Shown: one piece after another, positions 62,491 to 64,000 of the stretch
How positions within the stretch are numbered: the stretch's first letter is position 1
Layout of the letters: each line of letters begins with the position of its first letter
Origin: Acidobacteriota bacterium
GTDB taxonomy: Bacteria; Acidobacteriota; Polarisedimenticolia; JACPZX01
Reading direction: 5' to 3'
DNA: 64,000 bases
NCBI GenBank assembly: GCA_016195325.1
Contig: JACPZX010000101.1
Coordinates: 1 to 64,000, forward strand
The notes under the pieces: model-generated
Databases searched by the model: none
What the model was told of the DNA's origin: nothing
What the model saw: only the letters and a program-made list of their open reading frames with translations
Program-made: the position numbers and the translations under genes

Positions 62491-63590
62491 GTGGCCGCCT
62501 CCTCGAGAATCTCCCCCAACCGCTGCCGGAACACCTCGTGGGTAAAGCTCTCGCGCAGCCTGCGGTGCCCCGCCTCGCCCATGGCGCGCCGGCGCTCGGG
62601 GTCGGCGAGCAGATCGACGACCGCCGCGGCGATCTCTTCCGGACGGGTGCCGACGCAGCGCCCGTCGATGCCGTCGCGCACGACCTCTGGCGCCGCCCCC
62701 TCTCGGCTCGTGACGACAGGAAGGCGGTGGCGCCAGGCCTCCAGGAAGACGATGCCGAACCCCTCTCCCGTCGAAGGGAGCACGAAGACGTCGCTCGAGG
62801 CGTAGAGCGATTCCTTGAGATCTTCGTCCACCACCCCGTGAAAGCGCACGCAGGACGAGACGCCGGCCTCACGGGCAATTTCTTCGAGGCGGCCCCTCCA
62901 CGGTCCGTCTCCCACGATGTCGCAGCGCGTCCCCGGGAATCGCGCGCGGACCGCCGGAAGGGCGAGAATCACTTTGTCGACGTTCTTGTGGGTGTCGATC
63001 AGGCTCAGTCGGGTGACGACGAGGAGGCGCCAGTCGCCCTCGGCCTCGTGCATTGTCGGGAAATGCTCCGGGTTTTCCCCGGCGGGCACGTCGAGCGCGT
63101 TCGCGAGAAACCGGAAGCGCGCCTCTTCCATTCCGTAGGCGCCGCCCATTGTCCTCGCGGTGAACCGGCTCACGGCCATGACGGTGTCCACGAATCGGCG
63201 CACGATGAACTCCTTGACCGCCGGAGGGCGCTCCCACACTTCGACGCCGTGCACCGTCAGGAAGTGCCTCGCCCGCGGCGCCACGAGGTGACCGAGCGCG
63301 ATGCGCGGCGCGAAGTTCACGTGAGCATAGATGATGACGTCGGGGCGATGCCTCAGCAGGTGCGCGATGAACGTGGCGACGAATCGGGGTCGCGCGGAAT
63401 CACCGGCGAAGAACTTGACCCCCGGCGGGGCCGCCGCCGACGTCGACGTGTCCCACAGTCCCATCAACCTGATCTCCCCGACCTCGCCGCGCTCGCGGAG
63501 CTCGTCGAGGCTCCGGACGAGACGGCGGTTGAACCGCTCGAGTCCGCCTTCCAGGCTGTAGACGGCGGTCGCGACGATCAACGCTTTCAC
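62478..63590 (-). CDS. Glycosyltransferase family 4
   Basis: A 370-residue GT-B enzyme: VKALIVATAVYSLEGGLERF, DVIIYAHVNFAPRIALGHLV, FLTVHGVEVWERPPAVKEF, FRFLANALDVPAG, LLVVTRLSLIDTHKNVDKVI, FHGVVDEDLKESLYASSDVF and STGEGFGIVFLEAWRHRLPV (E-x7-E). GTG at 63590 is chosen as the frame upstream (to 63965) is antisense to the carbamoyltransferase gene logic and not GT-like. It starts 14 bases after that gene's stop. Confidence 0.9.
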   Translation of the reverse strand: MKALIVATAVYSLEGGLERFNRRLVRSLDELRERGEVGEIRLMGLWDTSTSAAAPPGVKFFAGDSARPRFVATFIAHLLRHRPDVIIYAHVNFAPRIALGHLVAPRARHFLTVHGVEVWERPPAVKEFIVRRFVDTVMAVSRFTARTMGGAYGMEEARFRFLANALDVPAGENPEHFPTMHEAEGDWRLLVVTRLSLIDTHKNVDKVILALPAVRARFPGTRCDIVGDGPWRGRLEEIAREAGVSSCVRFHGVVDEDLKESLYASSDVFVLPSTGEGFGIVFLEAWRHRLPVVTSREGAAPEVVRDGIDGRCVGTRPEEIAAAVVDLLADPERRRAMGEAGHRRLRESFTHEVFRQRLGEILEEAATCAA

Positions 63591-63604
63591 GCCGCGGCCT
63601 CCCC

Positions 63605-64000
63605 TCACTTCTTGATCAGGAACGGACCCAGGCAGAGGGCGTCGAGGCCGGACGAGTAGAAGGTGCGCACCGCGTCCTTCGGCGCGCAGACGATCGGCTC
63701 CTCCCGGAGGTTGTACGAGGTGTTCATGACGACGGGGACGCCGGTGAGCCGGTCGAACTGGGAGATGAGGGCGTGGTACAGGGGGTTCACGTCCTTCCGG
63801 ACGGTCTGGACGCGGGCGCTCCCGTCGGCGTGCGTCACGGCCGGGATCACCGACTTCTTCTCCTCCCGTACTGGGAACGTGAGAATCATGAACGGCGAGT
63901 CCGTGCAGCCCACGAAGTACTCTTCGGCGCGCTCCGCAAGGCACGAAGGCGCGAACGGCCTCCACCCCTCGCGGAACTTCACCACTTCATTGACGCGATC
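63605..64000 (-). CDS. Carbamoyltransferase (NodU/CmcH family), C-terminal part only
   Basis: The last 131 residues of a carbamoyltransferase whose start lies beyond the right edge. Visible C-terminal motifs: VVKFREGWRPFAPSCLAERA, TDSPFMILTFPVREEKKSVI, PAVTHADGSARVQTV, LISQFDRLTGVPVVMNTSYN and LREEPIVCAPKDAVRTFYSS. These are the NodU/CmcH C-terminal domain. Family members transfer carbamoyl groups to sugars or antibiotics; here a glycan sugar is the likely acceptor. First gene seen of the carbamoyltransferase-GT-asnB-polymerase-ydcF operon. Confidence 0.93.
   Translation of the reverse strand, partial: DRVNEVVKFREGWRPFAPSCLAERAEEYFVGCTDSPFMILTFPVREEKKSVIPAVTHADGSARVQTVRKDVNPLYHALISQFDRLTGVPVVMNTSYNLREEPIVCAPKDAVRTFYSSGLDALCLGPFLIKK

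Overview
The window is strongly GC-rich bacterial chromosome with dense gene packing: 4-bp ATGA/GTGA stop-start overlaps at many junctions and frequent GTG and TTG starts. It is outer-membrane (diderm) type, with a TolC-like channel, HtrA, an O-antigen-type polymerase and a Wzc-like kinase. It is metabolically flexible: pyruvate:ferredoxin oxidoreductase sits alongside an oxygen-dependent-type haem branch. An Acidobacteriota-like or similar deep-branching soil or sediment bacterium fits best, but no marker gene in the window fixes the phylum.

The main discovery is three thioredoxin-fold genes, each interrupted by one in-frame TGA at a redox-active position and each followed by a bacterial-type SECIS hairpin. 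I read all three as selenoproteins. (1) A small TlpA-like protein at 11847-12380 (-) has motif U-I-N-C. (2) A three-part protein at 24368-26224 (+) has U-N-I-S in one thioredoxin domain and W-C-P-P-C in a second; its SECIS core GCAGGTCTGC matches, in sequence and distance from the UGA, the E. coli fdhF element as I recall it. (3) A large TPR/FG-GAP/redoxin/DsbD-like fusion at 26221-28965 (-) has D-W-U-P-W-C. Genes 2 and 3 are convergent and share one palindromic CTAG as both stop codons. A standard gene caller would split all three at the TGA.

Layout. 1-6.7 kb: C-truncated nifJ, a SpoIIE-type phosphatase and a DUF4097 protein. 6.7-11.8 kb: a TetR-controlled tripartite efflux operon (tetR-hlyD-ABC ATPase-ABC permease-tolC) with a TTGACC-N17-TAGAAT promoter, a perfect palindromic operator and an intrinsic terminator. 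11.8-12.4 kb: selenoprotein 1. 12.4-18 kb: a lipid module dedA-virJ-mprF-acvB (lysyl-phosphatidylglycerol synthesis and hydrolysis), then htrA. 19.7-24.3 kb: a glycosyltransferase, a beta-propeller-like protein, an M20 peptidase and an SRPBCC protein. 24.3-29.5 kb: the convergent selenoprotein pair. 29.5-34.8 kb: an AraC regulator, small proteins, tRNA-Ser(UGA), an EamA transporter, and serS and galU diverging from a shared -10 region. 34.7-37.5 kb: two glycosyltransferases (one broken) and an FmdB zinc ribbon. 37.5-41 kb: hemE-hemH-hemG. 41.1 kb: a stand-alone HExxH putative peptide hydroxylase.

42.4-64 kb is largely an exopolysaccharide/O-antigen region. It holds glycosyltransferases, three FkbM methyltransferases (one with an amber stop), a Wzx-like flippase, a Wzc-like tyrosine kinase, a WecA-like initiating enzyme with an extra soluble domain, a YdcF protein, a polymerase/ligase, an asparagine synthetase and a carbamoyltransferase running off the right edge. 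murA-HIT is embedded in it. galU would supply UDP-glucose, the WecA-like enzyme would start the lipid-linked glycan, the glycosyltransferases and FkbM enzymes would build and cap it, and the flippase, polymerase and kinase would export and polymerise it.
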